Assembly (NCBI GenBank): GCA_033085395.1
Contig: JANQBS010000503.1
Span: 1 to 18,136 of the forward strand
Source of the DNA: Xanthoparmelia taractica
Lineage: Eukaryota; Ascomycota; Lecanoromycetes; Lecanorales; Parmeliaceae
Length of the DNA stretch: 18,136 nucleotides
Reading direction: 5' to 3'
The notes below the pieces were generated by a model, which had not been told where the DNA came from, searched no databases, and worked only from the letters and a program-made list of their open reading frames with translations. Positions within the stretch are counted from its first letter, which is position 1. Each line of letters opens with the position of its first letter. Below are positions 18,062 to 18,136 of this stretch, in pieces. Made by a program: the position numbers and the translations under genes.

Positions 18062-18136
18062 TACGGGTCGGAAAGGTGTGGTATCTATTAAACATAGTCG
18101 TTTTCAACTTTTTTTCAACTTTTTTTAAAAAATTAT
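18062..18136 (+). mobile_element. MITE-like inverted-repeat element, copy 3 (truncated by window edge)
   Basis: Positions 18062-18084 match the 23-bp terminal repeat of the intact MITE. The following bases match its left subterminal and T-rich segment to the window end. Like copy 1 it carries an additional CAAC plus T-run unit missing from the intact copy. Relative to copy 1 it is inverted, so both edge copies point their terminal repeats into the window. The rest of the element lies outside. Confidence 0.85.

Noticed and set aside
1..18136. tRNA, rRNA or CRISPR array
   Set aside because: I found no T-loop-like GGTTCGANNCC block with a foldable cloverleaf around it and no regularly spaced repeats. 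Short degenerate RNAs could still have been missed by eye.

Overview
The window looks like nuclear DNA of a filamentous ascomycete, most likely a Dothideomycete (Pleosporales-like). This is inference from four signs: short introns (48-83 bp) with fungal-type splice sites, fungal gene architectures (fused HIS7, MPE1, ATG7, MRM2), two gene islands of balanced composition, and long AT-rich blocks between them. The AT-rich blocks have lost CpA/TpG but kept CpG, the footprint of repeat-induced point mutation (RIP).

Layout. 1-~1700: AT-rich block, with a truncated inverted-repeat element at the very edge and a probable solo LTR at 1075-1269. ~1700-7440: gene island with two minus-strand genes, MPE1 (3 exons; mRNA 3'-end processing) and HIS7 (3 exons; histidine biosynthesis), the latter with two GCN4/CpcA-type sites just upstream. 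~7440-11450: AT-rich RIP block with a decayed Tc1/mariner-type transposase relic, a well-preserved 223-bp solo LTR and an intact 265-bp MITE with a perfect 8-bp target duplication. ~11450-17690: second gene island with DCD1 (minus, 6 exons; dCMP deaminase), ATG7 (plus, 5 exons; autophagy E1 enzyme) divergent from DCD1, and MRM2 (minus, 6 exons; mitochondrial rRNA methyltransferase) convergent with ATG7. ~17690-18136: AT-rich again, ending inside another copy of the MITE.

The five genes are conserved single-function housekeeping genes and do not form a pathway or cluster. Exon structures were worked out by hand from reading frame, GT/AG sites and conserved protein motifs. Every model closes in frame (MPE1 613 aa, HIS7 550 aa, DCD1 328 aa, ATG7 727 aa, MRM2 352 aa). 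The less ordinary content is in the AT-rich blocks: a MITE family whose copies sit at both window edges and in the middle, and a layered insertion history in which short elements that escaped RIP lie inside heavily mutated older elements. I found no convincing undescribed gene system.
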